In this document: piece after piece, positions 37,501 to 50,289 of the stretch
Numbering within the stretch: position 1 is the first letter of the stretch
Layout: each line of letters opens with the position of its first letter
Origin: Heterodera schachtii
Lineage: Eukaryota > Nematoda > Chromadorea > Rhabditida > Heteroderidae
Length of the DNA: 64,000 nucleotides
Direction: 5' to 3'
Assembly: GCA_023374025.1 (NCBI GenBank)
Contig: SIJG01000184.1
Location: 109,839 to 173,838, forward strand
Translations under genes and position numbers: made by a program
Notes under the pieces: model-generated
The model's input: only the letters and a program-made list of their open reading frames with translations
Databases searched by the model: none
What the model was told of the DNA's origin: nothing

Positions 37501-39888
37501 ATCATATAAACATAGTAAATGTAAATAAATATACCTTAATTTTGTAATAATTATTTAAATTTTGTATTGATATTTTTTAGTATAAAAATATGTATCATTC
37601 CATACTTAAAAATTGAACCCTAATAAGGACACGCAAACACCATCATCTATATGTTGAGAGCTAAAATTATATCTATAAATTTTTTTCATCCACTTTAAAT
37701 AAGCAACCAAAATGAAAAATTACTTAATTTATTTCTTTTTTAATATATAGTTATCAAAAACAAATTTTCCATTAACATTACATAACCAATACTAAATCTT
37801 TTCATTTCTAAAACAAAAAAATTTAAACATAAATCAAAAAAAGAATTAAATTTTAAAAAATAAATAAAAGAGTGGAAAAAAACATTAAAAAACTTATTTT
37901 TAATGTCAAAAGCAAAACCAAATGAAAAAAGTAAAATAAATTAATTTTTTAAATTATTATTTGTGGTTTATTTACAATTAATTGAACGCATTTATTAAAA
38001 TTAATTATTTAAAATGTTACCGATGACCTGACATTGTAAAAGATAGTCAGAAGAATTAAAAATTATTCATAATGGAAAATTTTATATAAATTCACTCGTT
38101 ATAATGAAGCTCGAATATTTGTAAATCATTGACATTATGTGATTTAAATTGAGTATGGCTTGATATTTTATTTAATGGTATAGTATTTTACTTAAATATA
38201 TTTCATATATTATAAAAATGTATGGTTCTATATAAAGTGTGCAGTAAGTTTATTTTTAATTTTACATAATTTATTATTTTATACACGCGCCACCTGGTGA
38301 AATATGCGTAGTGCCACCGTATGGACTAAGTGATGAAGCCAAAGTGCCATTCATATTGGTGTTTAATTAATTAAAGTCTGTCATAAGATTTAAATAATAT
38401 ATTAATTTTATCATTAAATTAAAACTTTATTTGATAGTTTGGTTTATATCTCTCTATTTTTCCAAATTTAATTCGAGCTTTTTTATTCGGATAAGTTTTT
38501 TACTTAATTTGTATTTATTTTCTTGTATAAATAACAATATAACTTTCTTCCATTTCCAAATGTTCACACCTATATCTTTATCATTGTCATAAAAATAAAA
38601 TTCATTGTTGTTTTTTTAGTTATTAAAATTTTACATTAAATCATTTTTGCTTGATTATATTGCTTTTTTGTGTTTTTAATCCTTTTTTCTTTATGAGAGC
38701 ATTTGATTTAGAATTGGTAGTTTATTTTATATCATATTTTCCAATTCATTAAATTTCTTGGTTTTAATATTATATTTCGCCAAATAGCTATTTATTTTGT
38801 AATTATTTTCACGTTTGTTCATGACAATTTTTTACCATATACTCGTCATAAATTAATATTTATGATTATTAATCAAACGAAAAAATGCTACTAGTTTAAA
38901 AGTTAGAAGTCTTAAATATTTACAAAATAGCAGCTTAATTTATGTTACAGGCCCAAACTGCCAGCAAAAGTGTATTTTTCCTTGATTTATAAAAAAAAGT
39001 AGTTTATATTTTTTAAATTGTTATTTAATATAAATGTAAAATTAACATTTGTTTATATTTAAAAGCGTTGAAATTTTTTGAGTTAATAAAAGCTCAATAC
39101 AAAAAAATTAAATTAAATTATTTTCATCCAACAAATTTCGTTCTTTCCCAATGGTTGGTTATTAATGATTTCTTTTAATTCTTGGATGAAGAGCAAGCAT
39201 CACAATATTCTTTAGCTTATCAAATAGTTAATATTACATTTTATATTTTTTATTTAAATTTTTGTAAGTGCTACCTTAATTTTTCTTTATTCTTCAGTTT
39301 CCGTCTTATTTTCTTTATTTTTTTAAGTAAAAAATTATATTTCATCATTTTCAATTAATTATAACAATTCACACACAATTTTCATTCTTTTTTATTTTTA
39401 ATTTTCCATATATTTTTTTTATCGGAATATTATAATCATATTTTTCTTGTTGAGTCCCGAAGAAACAAAATCTGCTTCCGCCAATTGTTTTTACAATAAA
39501 TATTTTTATAATGAAATATTAATTTTATATTGTTTTTGTTTAGTAATAAAATTAATAAAATATTTTAACATGTAAAATATTTTACATTATTATTTATTTT
39601 TATTTTGCTAGTTTCTCTGCATCAATTGAATAATTATCAAATTTCGTTTTTTCTTTTAAGCGTTTAGGTTCACATTATTTTTTATTATAACGTATTTTTT
39701 AATTTATTTAGATGAATGTTCGATAGAAATCTTTTTAAATTTTTTTCCTTTCATTATTAATTATAAATTATTTATTTAAGTAATGCGAGTAAGCAGTTAA
39801 ATACTTTCAAAGCATTTTTTGCTAACCTAATAAAAATATAAATTTATAATTTATAAGAAAAAAAATATTTTTTGAAAAAAAAAGACAG
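31550..39888. other. AT-rich stretch
   Basis: No gene, element or repeat array can be supported. Short frames are of chance composition. Slightly richer patches at 34140-34260 and 38283-38345 carry no recognisable motif. A C-rich run lies at 36740-36755. Confidence 0.6.
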
Positions 39889-39960
39889 GCGGTCAGTTAG
39901 TCAATGGTTAATGTGCCTTCCTTTGGTGGTGTTGTCGCGGGTTCGAAGCCCTTTAATTTT
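39889..39960 (+). other. tRNA-like relic or SINE head
   Basis: TTAGTCAATGGTTAATG resembles an A box, and GCGGGTTCGAAGCCC is a good B box about 45 bases on, with a partly paired T arm. The acceptor ends do not pair, so this is not a functional tRNA. A degraded tRNA or the pol III promoter of a SINE fits better. Confidence 0.4.
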
Positions 39961-40199
39961 GGGTGTCGTACATCTTTTATTACTTTTAAATTATTACGTT
40001 TTTAAGTTTTTCCTTTTTTTAATTCAAAAGCATAATAAACTTTAAATTTTTATGTAAAAAACTTTACAAATTAAAAACGAATTTTCAAAAATTTATCTGG
40101 CGCGCCTGTCGGCCAGACTCCTCCTGCGACCCATAAAGTTTTTTAAAGAAACCGAGGCGCAAAAAGGGTAGAATGCTAAGGTAACGACCCTCCTGTCTG

Positions 40200-41250
40200 A
40201 GTGGAATCGAAGAGAAAGACAAATTAGAAAGAGGAACAGAAAGAGGAAGAGTTAGGAGTAACGGAAAGAGGAAGAGTAACAGAAAATGGAACAGAAAGAG
40301 GAAGTGAAAGATAAAGAGGAACAGAAACAGAGAGACGAACAGAAAGAGGAACAGAAAGATAAAGAGGAAGGAAAAGATAAAGAGGAAGAGAAAGAGAACG
40401 AGGAAGGGAAAAAGGAAGAGTAACAGAAAGAGGAAGAGAAGGAGTAAGGGAAATAGGAAGATGAACAGAAACAAGAACAGAAAGAGGAAGAGTAAGTGGA
40501 AAGAAAAGAGGAAGAGGAACGGAAAGATAAAGAGGAAGGAAAAGATAAAGAGGAAGGAAAAGATAAAGAGAAAGAGGAAGGGAAAGAGGAAGAGTAACAG
40601 AAAGTGGAACAGAAAGAGGAAGTGAAAGATAAAGAGGAACAGAAACAGAAAGCCGAACAAAAAGAGGAACAGAAACAGAAAGAGGAAAATAAAGAGGAAC
40701 AGAAACAGAAAGAGGAAGGAAAAGATAAAGAGGAAGGAAAAGATAAAGAGGAAGGAAAAGAGGAAGAGTAACAGAAAGAGGAAGAGAAGGAGTAAGGGAA
40801 ATAGGAAGATGAACAGAAACAAGAACAGAAAGAGGAAGAGTAAGTGGAAGGAAAAGAGGAAGAGAGCGAGGAAGGAAGAGGAAGATAAACAGAAATAGGC
40901 AGAGAAAGAGGAAGGAAAACGGGGAGAGGAATAGAAAGAGAAACAGAAAGTGGAAGGAAGAAAAAGAAGAAGAGAAAGCGGAAGGAAAGAGGAAGGAAAA
41001 GAGGAACAGAAAGAGGAAGAGGAACAGAACGAGCAAGGAAGAGGAAGAGTAACAGAAAGTGGAACAGAAATAAGAAGAAAAAGAGGAAGAGTAAGGGGAA
41101 GAAGAGAGGCAGAAGAGAAAGAGGAACAGAGACAGGAACAGAAAGTGGAAGAGAAAGAGGAAGGAAAAGAGGTAGGGAAAGAGGAAGAGTAAGGGGAAGA
41201 AGAGAGGCAGGAAAAGAGGATGTGGAACAGAAAGTTTGAAGAGAAAGTGG
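40200..41250. repeat. Purine-only GGAAGA/GGAACAGAAAGA array
   Basis: About 1 kb of the plus strand is almost free of C and T, apart from regular single positions. It is built on 6-bp and 12-bp words such as GGAAGA, GGAACAGAAAGA and GATAAAGA. Larger blocks repeat: a segment from about 40414 recurs at 40762 (offset 348 bp), and one near 40271 recurs near 40589 (offset 318 bp). Long frames on both strands here translate to simple leucine/phenylalanine or glutamate/arginine/lysine text and are by-products, not genes. Confidence 0.93.
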
Positions 41251-44200
41251 TCTATTTATTTATTTATATTTTAAAAATTATATATTTATTTTATTTTTGT
41301 AATCTTTAATAGTAATTAATTGTTTAATGATAATATTAATATTTATATTAAATAACAAATTATATGCTTAATATTATACAGAAATTTTATGGTAAAAACA
41401 TATATTTTTTAGTATTTATTATTGAATTTATGTAATTTAATTTTCTATAATCAAATAAATTTTTTTTTAGTTTTAAGAAGAAATAATTATTTGTAGCACA
41501 ATCATCATGATCTGGCTACTAGATTACCATCTGCGTCTTCTTCGGATGTGCTTACTAATAATCTTTAAAAATTTAAAATAAAATCGCAAGAAAAAACAGA
41601 ATAATATTTTTATTTTATTTTAGAAAATTTTTTTTCATTCTCCATTCGTTATTATTATATTTTTAATAATTAATTTTTTATATTGTATATTTATTTTTAT
41701 ATTCGTATTTTATTAACTTCGCTTATTTATGATTAATATTTTAATTTTGTACAGATTTTGTAGTTGAATAATACCATGACAATAGGGTGTTATATCAATT
41801 ACTGGTTGATTTTATAATTATTGTATATTCATTAAAATAATAATTAATTCCGAAATTAAGCATTAATAAGTAGGTTGAAGCATTGTAGAAAGGCTAGCCA
41901 TTCGGTCACAAAAAAAAGAATTATTTCTTTTTAATATTTTTTTACATTAGACAATTTGGTTTGTGAATTCATTGTAAATATTTATTTAAATATTAATTAT
42001 CGTAGTGCCGGAAAATTATGAGACGTACATTTTACATTGACCGTTACATAATATTGTTTATTATTTTCTTTTCTTCATCTTGAATTTATTTTTTAAATCT
42101 AATAACAAAACTTTATTTTGTTTTTCTATTTATTATTTTTTAATTATTTGAAGTTCCTTTTTAATAATAAATAAATAATGGAAAAAATTAAAAAAAAACT
42201 TAAGTGCATAAAGCTGGAGCTCAATTTAGTTTGACCGCTTTCTTTATTTAATAAGTGTTTTTCTTTATATTAATTTTTGTTAGTTAGTTTTCATATTTAT
42301 GTAAAATTTATTACATTTATTGATTGCACATATTAAAAATTACTTAATTAAATTATATTTTGATTAATTTTTCGTGAAATATTATGTGGCCGCGAGTATA
42401 GCTCGTTGGTTTTTTTAAGAAATTACTTCATTTTTTCATGATTTACTCCATTTTTTCAAACTAATCTTTATTATGTTTATTTACATTTTCAAATTAGAAA
42501 ATTATAATATTTATTTATGAATTTATAATTTTATTTAAGCATTATTATTAGTAATTTCTATAAGTATTCTAAGTAACGAAAAATAATTTAATTTTTTATA
42601 TAATTTTTGTTTTGACTTTTAATACATTATAATTAATATAAAATGATTTTATCTTGCATTGCCATCTTGTTAATGCACATGATTTTTCACTATATCAGCA
42701 TACTTTGAAAATTAATTTTACTATAACTTTATCTTTAGGTAAATTTTCAATGATTTAACATATATTATATTTTTGAGATTAGATTTGTTAAAAAAGTTTT
42801 AATTTAATTGTAATAATTTTTAATGATGATTATTTATTGATTTTAAATCATTTAAGCACATAATAGCGTGTTATATCAGTTACTGGCTGATTTATAATTA
42901 TTGTTTTATACATTAAAATAGTAAATAATTCTCAAATTATGCATTAATAAGTAGGCCTGGAAAATTTAGCTAAATACAGATAAGCGCGAAAAAAGCTTTT
43001 CCACATGGTTTGTGTCTACAAAATTATACAAAAAATGAATAAAATCAAAAAATATACCCATAAGAACCGACCAAAAATTTTTTCAAAACTAAATCCCTAA
43101 GAATTGGAAAATTTTCTTAAAAATTTATCTCCAAAATTTTTTTAATATTGACAAATTTTTTATATTAAAAAATTTAAATATTTAAATTATTCGTTTACAA
43201 AGAAATAAAACAAAATTTTTCCTTTTGAGCTTTTTTGTACCTATTTAAATACTTATTGACGCGATGACATTTTTTTTGATCAAGAAATTTTTGCGCAACT
43301 TTACACGGAATAAGGTTAGATGTTGCGAAAAATGATTAAAACAATTTTTATAGTTTAGAAAAAAAATATATATATTGTAATTTTTCTTTAGTCAAAATGA
43401 TGGCAAATTTATATAGATTTTCCGAGTGACGGGTTGTGAAGTTGTCTTCGTTATGAAATAATATGTGCTAAAAATTGTTCTATAATACTTTTTTATATAT
43501 TATTTTTCTGTTATTGGTTTAATCTATGGTTTTTAAAAAAAATTTCATTTTAAATTGTAGAAAATCTAATCTCACAGTAAAAATTTTCATGGCATGAGAT
43601 ATTTTTTTTACTTGCATTGAGCTCATACTAGCTCACGCAGCGTGTCAACTCCTGAACGTTTCTGTCGTGTTATTTTATATTCTTATTATTATAGAAATTA
43701 AATTATAAAATTATTGTTATTTCAATATCCAAGTTTGAAATTTAATAAAATAATAAAATATTTGAAAAATTATAGTTTGTAAATATTTTATAAAACTATT
43801 GGGTTTATATTTTTATATTAATTCACCTAAATTTATAATTATTGGTAATTTCAAGATTACTAATCTGAATATTTTATAAAAAGGTATATATATTGTTGAT
43901 AAAAAAGAAAAAATTTTATTTTATCAATTAAATCTTTTTTTATTGTTGCATATTTTATTGTCTTATAAAACTCCAAATATTAATTATAAAAGCTTTTTTG
44001 CAATATATTTTTCTAGATATTAGAATTTATTTATTTTTACGAATTATTTAATTTTCATATTACTCAAATTTGGTGATATTATTTTTTGGTATGAAAATAT
44101 TCATTAAATTCGGTGAAAAAGAGCAATTGATGAAATTCCGCATTGATACAAGAATAATAATATGTTCTTTTTGCTTATATGTGCTTATTATAATTGATTT

Positions 44201-46295
44201 CCAAAAATATTTTTATTCATTATATAAGTTTTTAAAATAATTATCTATTGCTTGATATTCTTCATGAATTTTAAGTTTAATTTGTTGTTTTGTAAATGAC
44301 AACTATAATATTTAAATTGTATTTCATATCACGCAAATTGACTTTTACTCATTGCTATTTTGTTTTTATAATTTTGCAACTTCTTAATGATTTAAATAAT
44401 ACTGTAAAAATAATCTGTTTACATAATTTATTAAATTATTTAATATCACAGCAAATAAATGAATCTATTTTTAAAAAGTTTTCAACAAAATTTTTGGTTT
44501 ATTTTTTATTTCTTTCATCAATCTACTGCTTAATATAAATAAACTCAACTTTCTTAGTTCTTCTGTTTTTATTTTTAGTTTGTTAAGAATTGTTTTTGTG
44601 TTATTTTGTTTTTTATACGTTTTGTTTTTTTTGACTAAAAAATTTATTTTGGATTTAATTGTATTCTTTAAAATATATATTAAAAAGCACATTATTTTTT
44701 ATCCTATCTAATTTCTTTCATTTTAAAAAATTAACACATTATAGTTATAATGACTCAATTTCCATTAATAAATAATTTTTAAACAAAAATAAATTAGATC
44801 GAAGAAAAAAAGTATATAATAAAATTACATTCTCTAAAAAAATATCAATAAAAACATAATTTATTTTAAATTTAAATTTTTATTTAGATAAGAAATATAT
44901 TTTTTAATGTTTGGTCATGTTTAGCTGATAAAAAAAATTTTTGAAACCTAAAACGAAAAATAATATATAAATAGATTTTTGCCCTGCCTATTTAAAATAT
45001 GTATTTACAATAGTATAATTATTTTTTTGAGTATATTTGATTTGATTTTTTGGTATTATTAAATTCTTTTCAATTTTTCTATTAATTTTTATTTTCATTT
45101 TTTTCCTTTTTTAAATGCTCTTTTGAGTTCTGAAAGAGAATAGATATTGTCTTTTATTTCTAATGCGATTTATTTTTATTAGATAAATTTTAAAATACAA
45201 TATTCTTATTTTTTTGTCAAGTCCTCTCGGATTTTGTAGAATAGCGCTCAACAAATCGCTATTTATCGGTTATTCTAGTCACAGTTGTGCAATTTCCTTA
45301 AGAATAAATTTGGTCGATGCGTACGCGCTAAAAAGAATGTTTTATTTAGTAAATTAATTAATTAGCTATAATTAATGCTTCACAGTCTATTTTTTTTAAA
45401 TTTTTATAATTTTATTTTTTATTTGTTTAAAATAACCCAAATTCTTTCGATTCTAACAAAAATAAACCAATTTTACGTAAACGTATGTAATTGTTCCGTC
45501 TATTCATTTGAACAATTATATTATTTTTATTTTTTTTATTATACATTAATTTAAAAAAATATAAAAATTGATTTATGTTTATTTTTAATTTGCTTTGCAT
45601 CTATTAATCGTTCTTTTTGTATATAAATAATCATATCAGTTACATTCATTTTTTTGCATAATTGACGCTAAATTTATATCATTATCACGGATCTAATCTT
45701 TTAATTTTTTTCTTAATTTCAGGTAAAGATTATATGTTAGCTTATTAATCTACTTTAGTAATATTGGTTTTAGCTTACTTGTTGTCACTTGATAAAATTT
45801 TTAATTCATTTATTTAATCGCTTTCTATATATTAAGTATTGTATAAATTAATGAAAATTTATTCAATATTTTCAAATAAATAGTTTATTTTATTATATTT
45901 TTAAATTACAACAGACAGAATATAATTTTAAATTAATTTTTAGTTTAAACAATAATTCATTCATTGGATCGATTATTATAATTTGTAAATCAAATAATTT
46001 TCTTGTATTTTTTATTGCATGTTCTTTGCAATTATTATCACATTTAGATTATAAATAATAGTTTGCTTTATTTCTTTTCAAAAACTTTAGGTCAACTTCT
46101 CATTGAAAAGCACTAGAATATCTATTTGTTACTTTTTTTTTGTAATTTTTCTCCAACTTTGGCGAACTATCTTCTTTGTTTTTAGCGGATAAATCGATTT
46201 ATTTAATTGTTTTATTCTTCGATTTTTTGAACTAAATATTTTATTGTTTTTTATTAATAGTTTATTTTGATATTGACTTTTTACATCAAAAGGAA
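41251..46295. other. AT-rich stretch with one duplicated segment
   Basis: There is no supportable gene. About 95 bp at 41781-41876 recurs at 42862-42954 with scattered changes (TGTTATATCA..TTACTGG core). A fragment at 42388-42411 looks like a tRNA A-box region (AGTATAGCTCGTTGGTT) but lacks a B box. Confidence 0.55.
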
Positions 46296-46750
46296 GTGAT
46301 TTTAAAAATTCGAAAAAATTCTCTATTATTGAGTATTGGTTCTATCTTTAGGGGTGCATTTTTACCCGAAGTTCAACAAAACCTTCGAATCGGATTTCGG
46401 TTCAATGATATGGTTTTTCGCCTCATTAGTCTCAATACGCTTGGAAAAATGATAGGAAATCGGAATTCCACTGCTCAAAAATTAAGTAGGGGGTCCGTGG
46501 TGATTTTGCTGATTTCAAGGGGTCAATGATTATTTTTCATTTTGAAATGATTATTTTCAAAGCGCAAAATTAACTTAAAATGCCAAATTTTCAGTGAAAA
46601 GAACCTTGGGTCTGGCTAGTTTTCGCGCCAGCCGGATATTTGAACTATAACTTTTTTCACTGTAAATAGAAATAAAAGTTAAATCTGGTCTATAATTCGA
46701 ATTTATCAACGAATGCCAGGATTTTCCGTAATTTAAAAGAATTATAGTAT
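46296..46750 (+). other. Higher-complexity patch, origin unknown
   Basis: This patch is visibly less AT-rich than its flanks. It is open for 77 codons on the plus strand (46296-46529, including FLPEVQQNLRIGFRFNDMVF) and contains a GC-rich stretch GCGCCAGCCGG near 46625. It could be a diverged transposon or exon. No terminal repeats or domains were found. Confidence 0.3.
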
Positions 46751-47594
46751 ATTATATAACTATTGCTTGAGATGCACAGAATGATTTTTAATAAATTTTT
46801 TTCCAGGAACATAACAAATACATTTGAATTTGTGGCAAAAAAAAAATTATTTTAAAACATTGTAAATGAATAATAAGAGCACGAGAAAATATTTTTTTTG
46901 AAAATATTCCAAAAATTGTTTAAATATCGCATTAAACACGATCCAAAACAAGAAGCCATTCAAGGAAAAGTTGCTCAGCGTAAATTTTAACAAAACAATA
47001 AATGATAAAACATCTAAATATTTAATATTTTTTAAATTTAATGTGTTTTCATCGTCTTTTAAGTTTGTTTTTTAAGAAAAATATAATAAAAATAATATAC
47101 CAGTAAATTGTCTTTAAATCTACAAACAAACCTACCATCTTTGAAATAAATGTACTTAATGAAACAATTCAACACACAAATAAACGCTAATATATTTATT
47201 AGCAAATTTAAATTATTTCTAAACAAAATAAAACATTAAACGATAATATATTTTAGTCTTTATACATGTCGGATTTAAAATATTCATTAATATAATATGT
47301 AATCATTAACAAAAAGACAGGACTGATTTTTCAAATGCGTTCGCCGAAATCAAGAAGAACCCAATATGTAACCAGTCTCTTAATCTTCATGATAACAAGA
47401 TCTGCAAAAAAAATATTCACAAAATTGACTTAAATATGCACAAATATACTTGAAAATTGAGGGTGCAAAATAATTTAAAAAAACTATTTTAGGAGAATAA
47501 AAGACTTAGAAATTTACCAATATAGTTTAAAAAACCTTATTAAACAAAATATTTGAATATATTAACAAATTGCTGCAAAATACTCTACAAAATG

Positions 47595-48394
47595 GTGCTA
47601 GTGCGTTTTATAAATTCCGCCACCCATGCACATTTTTTAATTTTATTGCCATGCGCGTTTTATAAATCCGCCAGCGCATTTTATAAATCCGCCAGCCTAT
47701 GCTTTTAAAAATCCACTATAAGTTAAAATATAATTTTGCGTTTAAAGCTAATTATTATTCGACAAAATGATAATTAGGGCACCCCAAATATGTATATCTA
47801 TATATTTGCCAAAAATTCCACCAAATATTTGCTAAAAACCCTCCAAAAATACCAAAAAAATTTGCCCAAAATTGAAACAAAACTGCATAATAAACACGTG
47901 AATTTCTCAAAAATCCTTTCTTTATCCGTTTCGTTAGCAAAATTATTGATCAAAAACATTTCAATGCTTTTAGGCGTTAATCTATTTCTCTAATCTTCCA
48001 AAGCTATAAAATATTCCGAAATTTCATCAAGGCAATTTTTCTTTTGTCCCATTGCCTTATATTTAGTCTTTTGTTACGGACTGTATATTAAAAATATTTT
48101 TTAATTAATAATAAATTGCCTAAATAGGTATGGAAATACACAAATACAAAATTTTAGAACACTAAATATTTTTTATTTTACTATTAAGATAGTTTGAATA
48201 ATAATAAAATAATAAATTTTATATGTATAACGTATGTTGATTGATGTTGGCGGATTTATAAAACGCGCAGGCGGATTTATAAAACGCGCATGGTGGGGGT
48301 GCGCATGGTGGCGGATTTATAAAACGCGCAAACCCATTTTGGCGGATTTATAAAACGCGCATGGGTGGCGGAATTTATAAAACGCGTCAGCACG
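47595..48394. mobile_element. Foldback element with GCGTTTTATAAATCCGCC repeats
   Basis: The left end (GGTGCTAGTGCG...) and right end are inverted repeats of about 35 bp, sharing ATTCCGCCACCCATGC. Inside each arm the core GCGTTTTATAAATCCGCC repeats: three times on the left and five times in inverted orientation on the right. The middle holds a segment at 47790-48000 that resembles the internal part of the CAGGGAACGG elements further right. It has no coding capacity. Confidence 0.8.
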
Positions 48395-48469
48395 GTATAT
48401 AAGTATTTGTAAGGGGAGACAATAAATGTTTTTTTTTCATTTTTTGATTAAAAACAAAGTTATAATTTA

Positions 48470-49110
48470 ATTGATAATGACTAGAGTTATAAGTTGTATG
48501 CACTAAAAATGCCAAATATGCGCATAAAATATGCACTAAAAAACCCCCAAAATATGCCCTAAAAACCCGAAAAATGCCCAAATATGCACTAAAATATGCC
48601 TTAAAAAGCTGCCAAAAATGGCTTTTAGCCCTCAAAAAATGCCAAAAATTGTGTATAAATTAAGAATTGACTTTTAAAACACCAAAACAAGGGCTAAGGA
48701 GCATTTTTTAGACAATTGCAAAAATATTGAATTTCCAAATTTATAAATTTTTATTATATGCTAAAAGAAAATTACATTTTTATATACAGAAATTTTTTTT
48801 CCAAAAGTTCTTATAAAAATTTAAAAATTTTTCGATTTTTGTATATTTAAAAAATTCCCAAAAAGTCAATCTTTAGGGGTCTATTTTTCGCTTTTATCGC
48901 ATTTTTCTTATGAAAATTTCCAAAAAATAACCAAAATATGCTCTCAAAACCCAAAAATGGCCAAATATGCATTTATTCTCGAAAACCCCCAAAATATGCT
49001 TTTATATGCACTAAAAACCTTCACCAAATCAAAAAATTTTAACGCAGAAATGCTATTTTTGAGCCCCTTTCTTCATAGCATATGCGCAGAAAAAATATGC
49101 AAAATCATAC
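48470..49110. mobile_element. Relic of the CAAAATATGC-repeat element family
   Basis: Short words such as GCCAAAATATGC and CACTAAAAA recur at 48510-48650 and 48925-49015, and CATATGCGCAGAAAAA appears at 49079-49094. This matches the internal layout of the CAGGGAACGG hAT-like elements at 56942-57553 and 63238-63899, but clean termini are missing. Confidence 0.45.
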
Positions 49111-49144
49111 AACTTATAACCCTAATAATGACAGTAATTTACTA

Positions 49145-49473
49145 TTATAATTTAATGGTTACCTTGTTACGACCATCTTTAAAAACATTGAAAACAATTT
49201 TATCACTGGGATTCTTTCCACCCCAGATAGCCAGTGTCAATCTCCAAATATTGTTTCGATAGACCACTGACGGGTTGTTTTTCTCCCGTGGTTTTTTCAA
49301 GATCAATAACTCTGTTATTTTCATTAACAAGTAGAGCATGAACTTTGACCGGATTATCAGAATATACGGAATACACTTTCTTTTTTGTTTCTGCCTGCCC
49401 ATTTTGGGGAAAATGGGCCAAAAAAAACAAAACAAACAGTGAACAGCAGAAGAATAAGGGAAGTAGTGTTCAT
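49145..49473 (-). pseudogene. Segment A copy 1: small secreted protein, frame broken
   Basis: The ATG at 49471-49473 is preceded on the minus strand by TTTTTCAG, a good nematode-type splice acceptor. The N-terminus MNTTSLILLLFTVCFVF is a signal-peptide core, continued after a run of eight Ts by a frame containing LAHFPQNGQAETKKKVY, with a likely cleavage site after GQA. The mature part has VKVHALLVNE, then KQYLEIDTG, then a C-terminus VFNVFKDGRNKVTIKL. Two shifts interrupt it: the T8 run (seven would keep phase) and one near 49210-49225. The intact product would be about 110 residues. Two broken relatives lie at 52595-53629 and 56275-56584. The family is not recognised; secretion is inferred from the signal peptide only. 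Confidence 0.6.
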
Positions 49474-49511
49474 CTGAAAAATGTTATTTTAAAATCAATC
49501 CACCAAAAGTG

Positions 49512-49877
49512 GTACTAATGTAGTTTGTATCCCCCTTTTGGGTCAAAATTTTTCAATTTTTTTTTTTTTTGTTTTTTTTTTATCAGAATTGCTTTTAGAT
49601 CAATGGAAACGCTTAAAATTTTACTATTGACGATTTATTCAAACTTTTGTCTCTACCAGACAATGAATTTGAAAAATGGCTCAAAGAACTCAAACTTCTA
49701 CACACCACCCGTTTTTGTGACTGTGGCAATGAAATGAGCTACAAATGGATTAAAGACCGGAATCAACCGCTTTGGATATGCAATTCAAAGAAGAATCACG
49801 ACGGCAAACGACCAACTATTGAAAAAAAAAAATTGAAAAATTTTGACCCAAAAGGGGATACAAACTACATTAGTACC
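49512..49877 (+). mobile_element. Short DNA transposon with ~55-bp inverted ends, Merlin-like
   Basis: The ends are long inverted repeats beginning GGTACTAATGTAGTTTGTAT on each side, running through CCCCTTTTGGGTCAAAATTTTTC into T and A runs. A zinc-ribbon frame between them resembles the N-terminal domain of Merlin/ISXO2-type transposases. At 366 bp it lacks the catalytic domain, so it is non-autonomous. A target duplication could not be established; AAGT occurs at both edges, one base out of register. Confidence 0.7.
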
Positions 49878-49898
49878 CAAGTTATGTTGGATTTATAA
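49617..49898 (+). pseudogene. Zinc-ribbon N-terminal fragment of a Merlin/ISXO2-like transposase
   Basis: The frame opens after TAA at 49614-49616 and reads IDDLFKLLSLPDNEFEKWL, then FCDCGNEM and LWICNSKKNH. This matches the usual start of nematode ISXO2-like transposases: an acidic helix, then a CxxCG..M, W.C zinc ribbon. An ATG at 49603 lies one frame away, and one base fewer in the AAAATTTT run would join it. The ribbon here has Cys-x-Cys rather than Cys-x-x-Cys. The last 20 or so residues are encoded by the right inverted repeat and beyond. There is no DDE domain. Confidence 0.5.
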
Positions 49899-50289
49899 TT
49901 GAACAAAACTGATGCTTAACTGAGAGAAAATATGAAAAAAATATTAGCGTATATTTTTGATGTTAATCAAAAAAAAAAAAAAGCAAATTACGCCAATATG
50001 GTCAGCAAATCATTCTCCTTAATGATGATTTTGAGAACCCGAAATTGCTTTAAATTGGAAAAATTCGGAAAATTTTAAGAAAAAAAAAATTCGATGAGGC
50101 TGGAAAAAAATTGAAAGTGAAATAAAAATAAAATTATTTCCGTGAAGTTGAGAACCAAATTTTATGGGTGGATAGAGTACCCCTGGGGTTCTTAAGAAAA
50201 GTTTTTTTCAATTTCTGCGAAATGAGCCCCAGTGCCGAGAATAAAAATGCCAAACTTTTTTGAGTAAATAAAAGGAATAATTTGTTCGC

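Noticed and set aside
40085..41192. Long frames (up to 270 residues) on both strands of the purine array
   Set aside because: They translate to simple leucine/phenylalanine/serine/proline or glutamate/arginine/lysine text dictated by the 6-bp and 12-bp DNA words. There is no start context or domain.
42388..42411. tRNA A-box-like GTATAGCTCGTTGG
   Set aside because: No B box or acceptor pairing follows within tRNA distance. It is probably chance or a very short relic.
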